Shown here piece by piece: positions 11,901 through 20,497 of a stretch of DNA of 64,000 nt (the first letter of the stretch is position 1; each line of letters starts with the position of its first letter). This DNA is from a virus. The stretch covers positions 62,001-126,000 of IMG/VR virus record IMGVR_UViG_3300030419_007010. The stretch is one strand, 5' to 3'. Position numbers and translations under genes: made by a program. Under the pieces are notes generated by a model. That model was not told the origin of the DNA, made no database searches, and saw nothing but the letters and a program-made list of their open reading frames with translations.

Positions 11901-14900
11901 CTGTTGGCCGGCGATAGAAATTGCTGACGTGCCATCCCAATTGGTTACAAGATCTGTAGCTGTGCCAAAAGCAGAATCAGTAGAATATTGTATTTTTAAT
12001 TCTCCGCAATCCCAGCCAAACATGTGATAGCGGAATGATGCACTAAAATTATTAACGACATCTAAAGGATCAATAGAAGGAGTAACTAATCCGAAAGTCT
12101 TTCCATTAGTATTTGGTACGGATGTCTCCGCATACATATACCATCCAGAGGAATAGCTGCCTGACGGGCCTGTACCGAAAGTTGGGGTGCTACCCGACAT
12201 AGATATCCAACCAGAAGGATCAATAGCCGTAGAGCCAAGATTTTGCCAATCTGTGGGCAGATAACTTGAGGATGCTCTTAAGGATTCTGGAACAGAACTG
12301 CCGTATTCGAAACCTTCATCAATGAAGTTATTTAGGTATAAGCCTCCGATGGGAACCTTAAGATACCAGCCCTCTGCACGGGTTGACTCTGTATCAAGAG
12401 ATTTTTTGTCATCTTGGTAATTTAATTCTGTATGTCTATATTGTAAGCCACCAACATATTTTTCAGTAAATGGGCCCTGAAGTGGTGTTTCTTTAGTATT
12501 ACCGTAATAGTTGTCTTCGTGAAGATTAGTAATATCTAGCATTGTATTTTTGGCTAGATCTCCAACGTAACCTTGTGTAACTGAAGAAGAATGCAAACTA
12601 AACGGTACATATAGTTCGCCTTTACCAGTGGTATACTCACTATCTGTGGACATGTGAGTTGAAGCTTTAAATTTAATCTTACTTTCTGTTAGTGGATTAG
12701 TTATGTCATTGCAGTCAGTGTTCTCGACAAAATCATTTTTATGAATTCTAATAAAAGAATTGCTGTCATTCCATTTAAGTGTATTTTTGTAATAATCTTT
12801 CTTTTTGTTCTCGTAAGAATTTGGGCCGCCTTTTACATGTACACTCTTATCAACATCAAAACGATATGTCTTTGAAAGTTTTCTTAAGGCGTAAGTTGAT
12901 CCTTCGTATGCTTTCGAAGTAGAAGTATCGTATAATACAGGGCCAGAAGCAGATACTTCTGTTGTTATAGTCTTGAGAAGACTTTCTTTATCTAAATTAA
13001 CCCCGGGGACGCTCGAAGATATTTCAGCTTGCGATCTTTCGGCTCTTTCTTTCCACCAAAAACAATTTTTATTTTCAGGAAGAGGAGAATTTGGAAGAGG
13101 TGCATGTCCATATTTCCAATTATAAGATAGTTCATTAATTCCCATAACTTTAGCTACAGGATCTTTGCCTTTTGACTCTAGCGTTGGAAATTTAGTCCAA
13201 TATTTGTTTCTTTCAAGAATATGACTCTCAACCATATTATGGACTTGTCCCGACGTATTAGCAGAAGCGGGAATTAGATTCATAATCATTTTTGTGATCG
13301 ACGAATCAAACCATTTATAGAATTCTACATATTTGTCCAAGTCCGGAGTATTGTGAATTCTCTCAAAGAACAATTGTCTTAATTTTTCTAGACTTTTATA
13401 TTCTTGCCGATATCTATTAACCGGCTCGCCTATTAAATTACTGAAATCTTTTACAGATGAAAAGAAATTAAGAATCTCTTCAGAAATTGTCTGATACATG
13501 CTTTTTTCAATAGCAATATAATATTGTATTGGTCTTGTTTCTCTAGTGAACGTTGTATCATCTCTTTTTAGAATATTAACCATGTCAGAAGAGTTTAAAA
13601 CTTCCGGCAATTGCTGTCTTGCAGAGGGAGTATAAATTTTATCGACAACGTGATGACTACTGGTGACAAAGTATTGTCCCTTGCCAGAATGCAGATTATT
13701 TAATATTCCACTTAGCCTGCCATACCGGTCTGCATGCAGAGAAGAACCAGAGGAAAAATCATTTACATAAAAAATACCTGTTGAGTCCGAGCCCGTCACA
13801 TTCGAAAAATCCCAGTTAAGTGCTAGCGTTTCCATTTTTGGAATAAACGGATACGAGCCGTCTTTCCCGTCCGCATAAGTTGTTGATATTCCTGATTTAA
13901 ACAAATACGAATTTTTATATGGGTTATCGGAACCAAAGTTAAGAGCATCACGCGCGTGAGCTTGGATAACAGACGAAGTTAAATAATCTAACCAATACCT
14001 GACGGAAGAAATTTTAGCATTACTTTCTTTTAATATGGTACCTGTTGTGTTTGTTCTCAAGGCCCCGGCATAAACTTTCTTTGGAGCTGAAACTAAAATA
14101 TTACCAGTTAAATATGGCAATGATGATGTTAAGGAGAATTCATCAACTATTGTTCCATATTCTGTATTCGTGCCATAAAATTCTAGTATATAATCATCTA
14201 AAGCATTAGGAAGATGAATTGGTCCAGAAGATGAAAGTTTTGTACCCGTTACAATATCTGTAAACGGATGCTTCTTTGGCCTTACGCTTACGGCAAAGTT
14301 CCATTTAGAATTATCAAAAACATCATAATAAGTTGAACTAGAAAGGAAGAAATCATTATTTTCGTTAGTTAAAATAAATCTAGCGTCTAAAGAATCCTTG
14401 TCTGGCTTTACTGCATATACATTAAATTGAGCAACATTGCCGGTATGCCACGTCGTTTGATCAGTTGGTAGTCTTGAATCAACCTGATTCATACCAAAAA
14501 CAGAACATGTTAAATGAGGATATGAAATATAATATTTTTTGGTCTGCGATGGTTTAGGAAAAATAGCTTCTGCCTCTGCCGTAAACGAAAAACCGTCTAA
14601 ATATTTTTCACTGTCTACATCTGTTCCAGAAATAAACGAAACTGTATTGCTATCAATCGGATTGGCAGCCTGATATACTACCGCGCTATAAGCGGCGCGG
14701 TCCGTAGAGTAGTCCTCTGCTGAATATATATAATCATTAAAATCTGCGTACTTTTTAGCCTGCGAGATGGTTCTATAGTTTTCTTCTAGTTTATACGTAA
14801 CTTCATTGCCGTACAGATTAATCTTCAACAATTCGTCATCGATACCAAAGCATCGTATTAAATTTCTTAAAGCTCTCTCTGTTCCTTTTGATTTGTATAT

Positions 14901-16697
14901 TCTAGAAATGCCGTTATAAATGTTTTGATAAATAAGATTTTTTAAATCATGTAATTTCTCTTCGTATAAAGCGTGCTCGTTTCTATTATAATATTTTTCA
15001 AGAGCGGTGATGTCTTCAAACAATTCAGAAGTATCAAATCCGTAAGATTCCAGAAGATGATCAGAAAAAGGTCGAGGCTTATAGCTTAATTTATTTCCTA
15101 AACTACTAGATGGAAAACCGGCTTGTTTCAAATTAGGTAGATAATCGATCTGAAGCTGTAAGTTATCAAACACACTAGCCATTATATGTGTTAACTTCTT
15201 TAAATTATTACCATCTTTTTCTTCGTCCTCGTCAATAATCCAAGACGGAAAAGAGCGATAAATTGAAGAATTGTTACTGTAGTCCCATTCTTTAGCTTTT
15301 AAGGATGATGAACTAGCTAATTCTAAAACTTTTGGATGAAAAGAATAAACAATTGGATCTCGAAATTCTGTTGCCGAGGCGGAGGCTTCTACTATAGCAG
15401 AACTCACAACATTTCTGGAGCCAGAAGCGTATCCAACCCAAGAGCCGTTACTAATTCGACCGGAATAATCTAGTACCTTAGAATCAACAGAACCCGTTCC
15501 TGTGGCGCCTTCATTAAACTTATAATATACCCCCAGTTGTGTGTTAGCATCATCAGTATTTGTGCCTCCACCAACTTGAGTTCTCCAAAATCTGCCAATT
15601 TGTTTTGGAGTTCTTTCTGTTTTCCAATATCTAAATTCATCAATAGAGCCACTTAATTTGCCCCAGCCAGTAGAAGCATATGCTCCGGAAACACTAGTTG
15701 CTAAGGCCCCAATATAGCCTTTCATTGCTCCGGGGACAGAGCCTATGCTATTACCAAGAATTTTTTGCTCATGAAGTTGGCCGTCAACATATAGTCTCAA
15801 GCGCATGGCGCTGCCAGTATTGGCTACGGAGATAGCGTAATGTTTCCAAGTAGAACCAGTTATTGCTATATTACTACCGATAGACGTCGCTAAAGCGGCC
15901 GAAGAACCATCATAAATACCGCCGGCTGGACCACTAGTTGTTGTTCCGTGCGCGCCAGAAATAAGCGAAACCCAGAGTCTATCACCTGACCCTGTAGCTG
16001 ACGGGCGAGTTTCAACACGGAAGCGACCGTAGTCGTGATCACCAAAGTTTCCGCTATTCCATAAATCAAAGATAACTTGATTTGAAGATTCGTGTGGGCT
16101 TACAAATAAGCTTTTTTTCAACCAAAACTCAACAGTAGATCCCTTATCACCATCTAATAATAGATTGGATCCTCTATTAGAGGCAGTGTGAAATACATTT
16201 GCGGCTGGATGTTCATTGTAGGTTTTATTAAATCTACCGTCCTTCATATCTCCAGTCGGACTAGCATGAGGGCCGCCTTTAACTACAATAAATTCACCAA
16301 CACTGCTAGTAAAATAGCCTTGAGAACTATTTCCGAGCGTACCATAAGTTTTACCAATGTGGATATAACCTGTTCTTCTCGGGTACTCTCTCTCAAAAAT
16401 AAATTTATCTAAATATGAGGCAGAATTTTCCCATTCAAGCTTTTCTTTTAGCGAGCCGTCGTAAGGATACGTATTATATATTTTTTTAATAGAATTAGAA
16501 TAATACTGTTCAGCAGAGCCGTAGTGTGCAAAATTTTCAGGTTTAGAAAAATCAACCGGAGGAAGATACCTTTCTTTATCCTTGGCATGTGCAGTGAGAT
16601 AATCAACAGATTCTATACCATCAGTAAGAGTTTCTCTTGTTTTAGATGATAAAATTTTGCCTGTCTGATTCTTGTCAAAAAGATCCTTAATGCTCAT
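5982..16697 (-). CDS. Giant baseplate/tail-fibre protein with LamG-like and MAM-like domains (3571 aa)
   Basis: At 3571 residues this is the largest product in the window. Residues about 185-370 look like a LamG/concanavalin-A-like jelly roll (VEFWLKK, WKHYAIS, LRLYVDGQ, GSIDEFRYWKTERTPKQI). Residues about 490-630 contain an IYKSKGTERALRNLIRCFGI segment that resembles the conserved GT-x-x-x-L-x-x-L-x-x-x-FGI region of P2 gpI-type baseplate/tail proteins. Residues about 1540-1650 resemble a MAM-like beta-sandwich (SFRYHMFGWDCGELKIQY, GDVAIDDVNIVG). The rest is Ser/Gly/Tyr-rich without motifs I know. It overlaps the 515-residue gene by 11 bases. It occupies the place where T4 has gp7-gp12, so it may replace several separate wedge and fibre proteins and bind host glycans. 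The structural assignment is firm from context; the domain calls are by eye. Confidence 0.8.
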   Translation of the reverse strand: MSIKDLFDKNQTGKILSSKTRETLTDGIESVDYLTAHAKDKERYLPPVDFSKPENFAHYGSAEQYYSNSIKKIYNTYPYDGSLKEKLEWENSASYLDKFIFEREYPRRTGYIHIGKTYGTLGNSSQGYFTSSVGEFIVVKGGPHASPTGDMKDGRFNKTYNEHPAANVFHTASNRGSNLLLDGDKGSTVEFWLKKSLFVSPHESSNQVIFDLWNSGNFGDHDYGRFRVETRPSATGSGDRLWVSLISGAHGTTTSGPAGGIYDGSSAALATSIGSNIAITGSTWKHYAISVANTGSAMRLRLYVDGQLHEQKILGNSIGSVPGAMKGYIGALATSVSGAYASTGWGKLSGSIDEFRYWKTERTPKQIGRFWRTQVGGGTNTDDANTQLGVYYKFNEGATGTGSVDSKVLDYSGRISNGSWVGYASGSRNVVSSAIVEASASATEFRDPIVYSFHPKVLELASSSSLKAKEWDYSNNSSIYRSFPSWIIDEDEEKDGNNLKKLTHIMASVFDNLQLQIDYLPNLKQAGFPSSSLGNKLSYKPRPFSDHLLESYGFDTSELFEDITALEKYYNRNEHALYEEKLHDLKNLIYQNIYNGISRIYKSKGTERALRNLIRCFGIDDELLKINLYGNEVTYKLEENYRTISQAKKYADFNDYIYSAEDYSTDRAAYSAVVYQAANPIDSNTVSFISGTDVDSEKYLDGFSFTAEAEAIFPKPSQTKKYYISYPHLTCSVFGMNQVDSRLPTDQTTWHTGNVAQFNVYAVKPDKDSLDARFILTNENNDFFLSSSTYYDVFDNSKWNFAVSVRPKKHPFTDIVTGTKLSSSGPIHLPNALDDYILEFYGTNTEYGTIVDEFSLTSSLPYLTGNILVSAPKKVYAGALRTNTTGTILKESNAKISSVRYWLDYLTSSVIQAHARDALNFGSDNPYKNSYLFKSGISTTYADGKDGSYPFIPKMETLALNWDFSNVTGSDSTGIFYVNDFSSGSSLHADRYGRLSGILNNLHSGKGQYFVTSSHHVVDKIYTPSARQQLPEVLNSSDMVNILKRDDTTFTRETRPIQYYIAIEKSMYQTISEEILNFFSSVKDFSNLIGEPVNRYRQEYKSLEKLRQLFFERIHNTPDLDKYVEFYKWFDSSITKMIMNLIPASANTSGQVHNMVESHILERNKYWTKFPTLESKGKDPVAKVMGINELSYNWKYGHAPLPNSPLPENKNCFWWKERAERSQAEISSSVPGVNLDKESLLKTITTEVSASGPVLYDTSTSKAYEGSTYALRKLSKTYRFDVDKSVHVKGGPNSYENKKKDYYKNTLKWNDSNSFIRIHKNDFVENTDCNDITNPLTESKIKFKASTHMSTDSEYTTGKGELYVPFSLHSSSVTQGYVGDLAKNTMLDITNLHEDNYYGNTKETPLQGPFTEKYVGGLQYRHTELNYQDDKKSLDTESTRAEGWYLKVPIGGLYLNNFIDEGFEYGSSVPESLRASSSYLPTDWQNLGSTAIDPSGWISMSGSTPTFGTGPSGSYSSGWYMYAETSVPNTNGKTFGLVTPSIDPLDVVNNFSASFRYHMFGWDCGELKIQYSTDSAFGTATDLVTNWDGTSAISIAGQQQASAVAPWKLATVDLNSFKGTETPIYLRFLYTSGITHEGDVAIDDVNIVGDVIDSFRVYDVTYQDANRPRATHYRDEFAKRPVNIRNIKMTSSSPTRAGNYTDNYQVVQTQGRDVNNLWLVQGETGSAWQPSISTYVSGVLDFRLPDRSYLTSSTTNVRNRTVFAERFSAPGGPEVLSRGAMDITSETYSPYNALPWRNLSVRQPLRGFLTTHNRKFGFKMNDNTASIDFMSAGTASYHKIHRNAGYRRQLEPGTGQDGYASVVSASYDNYYIQHTIPRSERQYAWITASLNTHAQGESAPLGYATGAYSADKKSSEITFLAQSEVGSFLNNYARWTGATASMNKFIPVDFVGLNTNITDPITSNQNFLGHPASAHDSDSITSFAYQGALIHMGYAASHTSGQPEILGFGSILNQLLHHRNGPYGHPSWKQIRTGDHPVAKNLRKNNLHSVNVVEEEIKNTDIYTPMGNKIPGQKPEPPLGAPEGTYDFGTLEGMPGGYAPGNSEATVVEQASQISIFKNKLLFFTESAVTSRNKPIRTDFDPLGQGKGFSLKHTYDNNRAYYKNEYLNLINKTDAGKFSSNIPFPEKQTYDLLLPIIRDGSDQYGSETTIGDFRSLAYSMTIFPKDINTYIASKSRRPNYTELPGAAQDGPDAVAGYDSVNYRTFWRNSHSDRVRTDGTARNISGQKIDSGLLGGQTTGSIPYLFDTFPGDRVPIFSGTSHTPVQLSMWPLDDNTYGATLSASGPTMAAYGGGQCWLFYSGSHPTGPYAPAGYLEQGQSIDSNTLQGLRGSPGQLALDTTPLLKMGIPTASAYFNRDPYSNWFAVDADQDSDKYFYKFPLGSTSASSEWGYTDSGYGTTNLSYFYKNAPSGQKGWIKTAPYYRANKIAGRNPWYDSYEDYSEDIRRFGKDYAVLPEYKMSDKIDYYLESFDMIDFNPAAAASQIDESKALTVGSKTFVLDGAYKATSSYSPGSNALKPDWDMQFINDHCTTDSMVSLKKIHEDLTSLDPGQGTQQQDIVPTHIILRLDAIKKLLPYNGFYPATRTQQLAQLYQESINPFIRTTGTIGPHGEALYEAGKMQAAFQPLFAPGILFNSIKSGIAVDWPNYILNAPATNEGENSNWGGATGFNMTNNWASGSSLSTDPDYRVPFESLVNLDRLVPNAIGFDLNGLPKMIARSSPLIEPTFGSASGPSAGSSDDYGQSFDWNYGSVHSFVWDDKKRNKQFEIAMNNFIAEVPNFFLKSRGRNGIFSADSSQMNTPEVGKTYYMEVVLEKIEHPVTYDLVMAEGPRDQLILSRFTGAFSPNTAEHGYLNHQWNFADPQAGPRKGYIFGPPAARSASANAGKDVYPNRPDVDTVHWPHASRGWRQLTGSSDFDHVVQSIASRPSGSTSGSADRFFNNSEMDPAYAMYTPPYYYGKSVAQIRWTAPDSEEGGANAVSIDEIMSQIQGSSVTDKVGVSYYNEYDSIIVPNSNASFDLLSPQRQSDIVKDQDGNRTGVHIRAKDLLHPYSIAAKNTMAITASLNLFDKIPVKQVQYGALAGPDGKFGVKGYSDSDGFDKIAWAIRPKWECPVICVSASSYDSGYNHDVESGPYFSKRTGRSIWNSYANVHSEDPSQWIYEGGKPIKKGIKYYLREAIDQNDPNYDINKSGSLIQLLKFDSMTNMNSIADSTGDTEIEKRVGELADSAEVAECIVAIPYVEEPIENLTVQPFRKVSNGHIINAIPINQNSYYHQFLNLRNPEVDYVAIEGSVKRSRTSISDLIKNMRKYIFPPMIDFYSQGLSESNLSEYSETKVSDAFGSVNTSQGILPFVMYTFEITSKLDKKDLGDIWQNIMPKQATAAEQEFSVKSHGINKSTDRWEFFGMLDQIKSYMPGGNKIEYYDGPDIPDDSPAGNKSSLEKIFNQELKWLVFKVKKRANNRYESLMDMDAFKDNDTVSIKEKISYNWPHDFYSLSELNKLTAEIMFGPRSED

Positions 16698-18234
16698 TCT
16701 TTTCTACTCTAAACTTAAATGATTCTGGCTGTTCTTGATACGTGCCATTAATATAATACGAAAACTTTAATTCATACATGTACCCTGGTTCCAACAAAGA
16801 CATATCAAAATCTAAATAACTTCCTGATACATCGTATGACATTTTAGTATACTTTAAATGTCCGCTTCCTGTGCCATACGGAATTACTTCTAAGTTATCT
16901 TCTACTCTCACAATTTTGTAAAAAGCGTCTTCAATAATCTGTGTTGGAATTTCTTTAGTAACCTTTGTGTAAACCGAAGGACACCAGTCTTTATCTCTAA
17001 TAAATAATCTTAATTTTGGTTCTTCTTTATCATTATATGCTGATTTTAAGTCTAAGACAGACGTAACATATTTATTAGTTGGATTAATATTTGAACCTTC
17101 TAAAGTTTTTGGTACGATGGTTCCTGTATGATAATTTCTACTCCCTCCTGCATTTGGACTAGAGGTAGAGCCAGTGTACCATACATCAAATAATCGTGTT
17201 AATGGAGTCGATGCAGCAGTCAATGCAAAAGATGCAGAGTATATTCCGGTAGAAACATATGCGCCCGTAATAACAGTGGGAGTGTGTGAATTAACATGTA
17301 CTCCATCTGCGGTAGGTGTCAAAGCGAAAGTTGACGGACCATCGTTATGTAATGTTCCAGAGAAGATCTGTACATAAATTGCTTCTTTAGTTGTGCCGGC
17401 ATCTGGAATATTCTTTAGCTGCCCTCTAACAAAGTTGTACAAATAAATAGAATTTAAATTATCATCCCCAGTTGCTAATGAGCTGCTGTAGAAAAAGTTT
17501 CCTCTTTGATCTGATTTTGATGAATCCCATCTTGCTTCAATATTTGGTCTCTTGAAAAAATATTCAGAGCCGCGGCCAAAAAACTTTTTGGTGTAATATG
17601 ATTTTTCATCGTCACCAGATTGAGTTAACTCTTGAGAATCTATAAGTTTTACGGCGACGCCATAGTTGGTAAACCCGCTACCATCGCCGGTTCCTGTTCC
17701 AGATGAACCTATTAACCATTTCTCGACTAATGGAGAAATATCAACCTCTAAGTTTTCGGTTCCTCCAGAGAAGGATTGAGTAAATTTTGTGCCGGCATGA
17801 AAATCTCCGCCGGCGGTCGACCACGTAACATCATTAGATGAACTTACCCAGTTAGTGGCCCCTGTATCTTTATATTCTTCCATATCTAACCCAGTACCTT
17901 CGTCCCACGAAGCGGAAATTGGAAGAATTTCTAGAGTAAAATCTCTAGGTAATGTTTGTGTGTGCTTGGCGTTGTAGAGCCTTAAAAAGAAATCAACACT
18001 ACCACTAGCCGGGATTGCCCCGTCGTCGCGAGAAGCAGAAAGCGCACTAATGTCAAACTGCACTAAAGCACGCGAAGCCTCCAAAGAACCAGTGTCAGAT
18101 TGTGCAAATATAGAAAAAACTTCCATAACATCAGAAGCACCCATATTTGAAGCAGTTGCTCGGGTAATTAAGTTTTGTTTGAAAGCATTAGTTATTGTTG
18201 TATCTTTTGTAGCAAAAAATCTTTTTATAGCCAT
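16687..18234 (-). CDS. DNRLRE/CBM96-like beta-sandwich structural protein (515 aa)
   Basis: The N-terminal ~200 residues match the DNRLRE/CBM96-like pattern: KDTTITNAF, a NMGASDVMEVF segment, SRALVQFDIS, then alternating hydrophobic strands, a WDEG motif and a late W-x(n)-GGDFH segment. In secreted bacterial proteins such folds are carbohydrate-binding or adhesive beta-sandwiches; here no signal peptide is present, as expected for a virion protein. The C-terminal part is beta-rich with no motif I recognise. The gene starts one base after the gp6-like stop and overlaps the giant 3571-residue gene by 11 bases, so it belongs to the baseplate operon. I infer a wedge-periphery or fibre-attachment protein. 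Another beta-sandwich family is possible. Confidence 0.72.
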   Translation of the reverse strand: MAIKRFFATKDTTITNAFKQNLITRATASNMGASDVMEVFSIFAQSDTGSLEASRALVQFDISALSASRDDGAIPASGSVDFFLRLYNAKHTQTLPRDFTLEILPISASWDEGTGLDMEEYKDTGATNWVSSSNDVTWSTAGGDFHAGTKFTQSFSGGTENLEVDISPLVEKWLIGSSGTGTGDGSGFTNYGVAVKLIDSQELTQSGDDEKSYYTKKFFGRGSEYFFKRPNIEARWDSSKSDQRGNFFYSSSLATGDDNLNSIYLYNFVRGQLKNIPDAGTTKEAIYVQIFSGTLHNDGPSTFALTPTADGVHVNSHTPTVITGAYVSTGIYSASFALTAASTPLTRLFDVWYTGSTSSPNAGGSRNYHTGTIVPKTLEGSNINPTNKYVTSVLDLKSAYNDKEEPKLRLFIRDKDWCPSVYTKVTKEIPTQIIEDAFYKIVRVEDNLEVIPYGTGSGHLKYTKMSYDVSGSYLDFDMSLLEPGYMYELKFSYYINGTYQEQPESFKFRVEKNEH

Positions 18235-18235
18235 T

Positions 18236-20035
18236 TTATCTAATTGTGCCCTTAATATCTTTGTTCGGATATCTTAGTTCTATTACTGCATCTTCTGGTG
18301 TTATTAACATCCTACCGTCTGGGGAAAGATTTTGATCAATTCCATATACTGACTCGGAGTAGTTACCTCCAGATTTATTTTTTATTCTCACACTTACCAC
18401 GTCTACGATACCCGGTGTATCATTAATAACATTATATATATCAGTTATATACATCGGTTCTCCCAGATCATAAGGTCTAGAAAATTTATTAGTCAAATTT
18501 ATTATGCACCGATTTAAAAGATCATATTTGTTGACCCCAACATCCGATACTGCTGTAAAGTCTATTCCTATATTAATAACTTTTCCATCCAAAATATCAA
18601 TTGTATCATTAATCATTTTATGCTGATTTAACCAAACTTTTAAATTTTGTTTAATAGTCGCGTTTGCTTTGGTTAAAAATCTATCAGTTCCTTGCATTAA
18701 AACATATAAATTAATATTTCTCTTAAACGAATCATTGTCATGTGTCAAATTACATCTCTTAATAGAACCAAATCTTGCCGGCATTTGGTACACCAAACTA
18801 CTATAGTCTTGCTTTGTTACTGCTCGGTTTTGAGAAGCAAAGAAATCTAGGGCATTTCTTTTTAGTTCTTGAGAATTGGTTGTTAATATGCCGCCTAATA
18901 TTGGTTCTGGATTTGTAACTTCCAGAGAGTCTTTAACTGCGAATTTAGTAGCTGTCGAAATTGCTTCTTTGGAAAATCTAAATATACCTGTCGAAACAGA
19001 ATCCACGGCGCCGGCGGCAGAGTTAACATCGTCTCTATTGTTTGCTCGGTATGTTACAGTCAAGCTAGTATTAGAAGGAGCAATACCAAATTTATCAGAT
19101 TCTAAAATTTTCGAAGGATCGAAATATTTATTAACTTCATAATTTCTTCCGTGTTGTTGCATAACAACTTCACTTGGGTGTCTTACTGAATCTCTGACAT
19201 TTTCTCTATCTGACCCATATCCAAATTGCAAAAATATCTGTGCGCCTTCGCGTTCTACAACATATCTTCTAGGGACAGGAACAGCTTTCAAAATTGATGG
19301 GGCTGTTATTTTGTCTTTATTTCTATTCTTCAGAGCCTTAAACACTATATTTTGTGACAAATAATCCACTTCAAAATATTCATGACCTTCAGAATCCACA
19401 ACCGACATTATTTCTGTCACGTTTCTTACAGGCAATTCTACCTTTAAAAATCTTTCAAAATCGCCAACTGGCAATATTTGTGTTGCTAGCTGTCCGGACA
19501 TTACCTGTCCGCTTGATTTAATCGCAAACTCTGTGGGATATCCGGTCGTTTCATTAACAGTAGCTGGAACGATTTCGTTGTTAGGGTGCGAAAAATCAAT
19601 ATCTTCAACTAAAGTATATTGAACTCCTGAAGTCGACGAAAACGTCGTGCCTTTTCTCAATATTGGTATATAATCTGTGTCCGGGCCTGTGGATTCTGCG
19701 TTGGAGGGTACAATTACGAACACAGAAACTTCCCCATGGGAGGCGATGGCGCCCTCTCTCTTGTATCCCAAAGTTCTAGCATGCTTCAAAATATTTTGAA
19801 ATTCTGTTGCTGTAGACATAAATGTCTCATTAACATTGTAATCCAAATAAAATGATAATATATCACCAACATAAGCAACCGTATCAAACATTAGAGAGGC
19901 GAAACTGGCGTCGTTAAAATCCTTAACAGTGTCAGGATAATATATTTTTGCATATTCAAGCAGTTCTTTCTTAATAGTTTCAAAATCTCTGCTTGTATAA
20001 TCAATTGGTGCTAGCTCTTTAATTTTATTTGCCAT
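18236..20035 (-). CDS. T4 gp6-like baseplate wedge protein (baseplate J family)
   Basis: The 599-residue product has the hallmarks of the T4 gp6 / baseplate J-like family: an N-terminal IDYTSRDFETIKKELLEY segment, DFNDASFASLMFDTVAYVGD, LDYNVNETFMSTA, and a central part with VTKQDYSSLVYQMPARFGSI. In T4, gp6 dimers form the backbone of the baseplate wedge and rearrange during sheath contraction. T4 gp6 is about 660 residues, so this is slightly short but appears complete. The gp25-like gene lies directly upstream (29-base gap) and the DNRLRE-like gene directly downstream (1-base gap). A T4-type late promoter box lies 38 bases before the start. The ribosome binding site is weak (AGGG about 8 bases upstream). 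Confidence 0.92.
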   Translation of the reverse strand: MANKIKELAPIDYTSRDFETIKKELLEYAKIYYPDTVKDFNDASFASLMFDTVAYVGDILSFYLDYNVNETFMSTATEFQNILKHARTLGYKREGAIASHGEVSVFVIVPSNAESTGPDTDYIPILRKGTTFSSTSGVQYTLVEDIDFSHPNNEIVPATVNETTGYPTEFAIKSSGQVMSGQLATQILPVGDFERFLKVELPVRNVTEIMSVVDSEGHEYFEVDYLSQNIVFKALKNRNKDKITAPSILKAVPVPRRYVVEREGAQIFLQFGYGSDRENVRDSVRHPSEVVMQQHGRNYEVNKYFDPSKILESDKFGIAPSNTSLTVTYRANNRDDVNSAAGAVDSVSTGIFRFSKEAISTATKFAVKDSLEVTNPEPILGGILTTNSQELKRNALDFFASQNRAVTKQDYSSLVYQMPARFGSIKRCNLTHDNDSFKRNINLYVLMQGTDRFLTKANATIKQNLKVWLNQHKMINDTIDILDGKVINIGIDFTAVSDVGVNKYDLLNRCIINLTNKFSRPYDLGEPMYITDIYNVINDTPGIVDVVSVRIKNKSGGNYSESVYGIDQNLSPDGRMLITPEDAVIELRYPNKDIKGTIR

Positions 20036-20064
20036 ATCAAATACCCTGTAACTAAATAGTATTA

Positions 20065-20466
20065 TTAAACATTATTTATAAACAATGTGTCTGTAACAGA
20101 TAATGGCAAAATATGATATTTTATTTTAATAGATATCATGTGCGGGTCTTGCCAATCTTCCAATATTTTTTGATCGGATCCGGGAGAAAAATCTACATCC
20201 ATAATTTTTATAAATGGCATGTATTTTTCTACTTGAGTTTGTAACGTTGCCGGAAAGTCAAAATGAAAGGTTTCTTTGAATTCAAATAAGAATCTTTTTA
20301 TTCCTACTCCGAATTCAGGATCCATAATTCTTTCTCCTGGATTTGTTAAAACTAAAGTTTTAAAATCTTGTGCAATAGCTTCTTTATAAATCTTAATTAA
20401 CCTATACGGTCCATCTTTTGGATCATAAATTAAAGGTAATTTTGGACTTATCCCGTGAATAGACAT
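20065..20466 (-). CDS. T4 gp25-like baseplate wedge protein
   Basis: The 133-residue length and sequence match the gp25/W-like wedge family: SPKLPLIYDPKDGPYRL, a helical segment with AIAQDFKTLVLTNPGERIMDP, then FGVGIKRFLFE and a beta C-terminus. In contractile tails gp25 joins the gp6 wedge ring to the sheath and nucleates sheath polymerisation; the older lysozyme label for this family is not a real activity. NPGER and the Pro-Glu-Phe-Gly-Val-Gly segment are the conserved family core. An AGAGGG ribosome binding site precedes the ATG by 7-8 bases. It sits between the 2877-residue gene and the gp6-like gene, the usual gp25-gp6 order. Confidence 0.93.
   Translation of the reverse strand: MSIHGISPKLPLIYDPKDGPYRLIKIYKEAIAQDFKTLVLTNPGERIMDPEFGVGIKRFLFEFKETFHFDFPATLQTQVEKYMPFIKIMDVDFSPGSDQKILEDWQDPHMISIKIKYHILPLSVTDTLFINNV
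20073..20080 (-). promoter_or_regulatory. Candidate T4-type late promoter box (TATAAATA) upstream of gp6-like gene
   Basis: The minus strand reads TATAAATA here, the exact -10 element used by T4-type late sigma factors. It lies inside the last codons of the gp25-like gene and 38 bases before the gp6-like ATG, giving a plausible leader of about 30 bases. A gp55-like factor is encoded at 32978-33679. The same octamer also occurs by chance inside other genes of this AT-rich window, so the assignment rests on position. I found no other copy within about 60 bases of a gene start. Confidence 0.4.
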
Positions 20467-20497
20467 AAGGAACCCTCTTGATAATATCTAGTTTGTT

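Noticed and set aside
20065-20466. Lysozyme activity for the gp25-like protein
   Set aside because: The family carries an old lysozyme label, but gp25 is a structural wedge protein with no muralytic active site. The enzyme function lies in the 871-residue spike protein.
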